NCBI GenBank assembly: GCA_937915835.1
Contig: CALGHA010000205.1
Location: forward strand, 1-5,100
Reading direction: 5' to 3'
Source: an uncultured Fretibacterium sp.
Lineage (GTDB): Bacteria > Synergistota > Synergistia > Synergistales > Aminobacteriaceae
Length of the DNA: 5,100 bases
The notes beneath the pieces are model-generated. The model searched no databases and was not told where the DNA came from. It saw only the letters and a list, made by a program, of their open reading frames with translations. Below are positions 5,099-5,100 of this stretch, piece by piece. The position numbers were made by a program, and so were the translations under genes. The first letter of the stretch is position 1. Every line of letters begins with the position of its first letter.

Positions 5099-5100
5099 AA

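Overview
The window holds one transport operon and one tRNA pair, all on the minus strand. Read in the direction of transcription (from high to low coordinates) it runs tRNA-Ser(GCU), tRNA-Arg(ACG), a gene-poor leader of about 330 bases, then livK, livH, livM, livG and the first four fifths of livF, which runs off the left edge. The order K-H-M-G-F is the canonical order of a high-affinity branched-chain amino acid (HAAT/LIV-type) ABC importer.

The five proteins form one machine. LivK is the secreted binding protein, LivH and LivM are the two membrane permeases, and LivG and LivF are the two ATPases. Genes H to F are packed with 3 to 4 bases between them, and each ribosome site lies in the last codons of the gene before it, so they are probably translationally coupled. 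LivK stands apart: a strong intrinsic terminator lies between livK and livH. This is the usual way to make far more binding protein than permease. The same terminator suggests that livH really starts at a TTG codon, seven codons inside the longest ORF.

The region between the tRNAs and livK (about 4583-4912) is the most interesting part. It has a second intrinsic terminator (4686-4716). Upstream of it is a 32-codon ORF whose last twelve residues are VIIRTVIIITEA, followed by a 16-codon ORF that ends inside the terminator stem. A 7-bp stem overlaps the Ile/Val codons. This looks like a classical leader-peptide attenuator for branched-chain amino acids placed ahead of a branched-chain amino acid importer. 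The simpler alternative is that the terminator just ends the tRNA transcript and livK has its own promoter over the terminator's T-tract (4661-4689). Sequence alone does not decide between them.

Organism: LivK has an ordinary signal peptide without a lipobox, so it is probably a free periplasmic protein, which points to a two-membrane bacterium. Moderate-to-low GC, strong AAGGAG-type ribosome sites, CCA-encoded tRNAs and a full LIV operon would fit a diderm anaerobe such as a member of Synergistota or Negativicutes. The phylum is a low-confidence guess. I see no mobile element, CRISPR array or phage gene.
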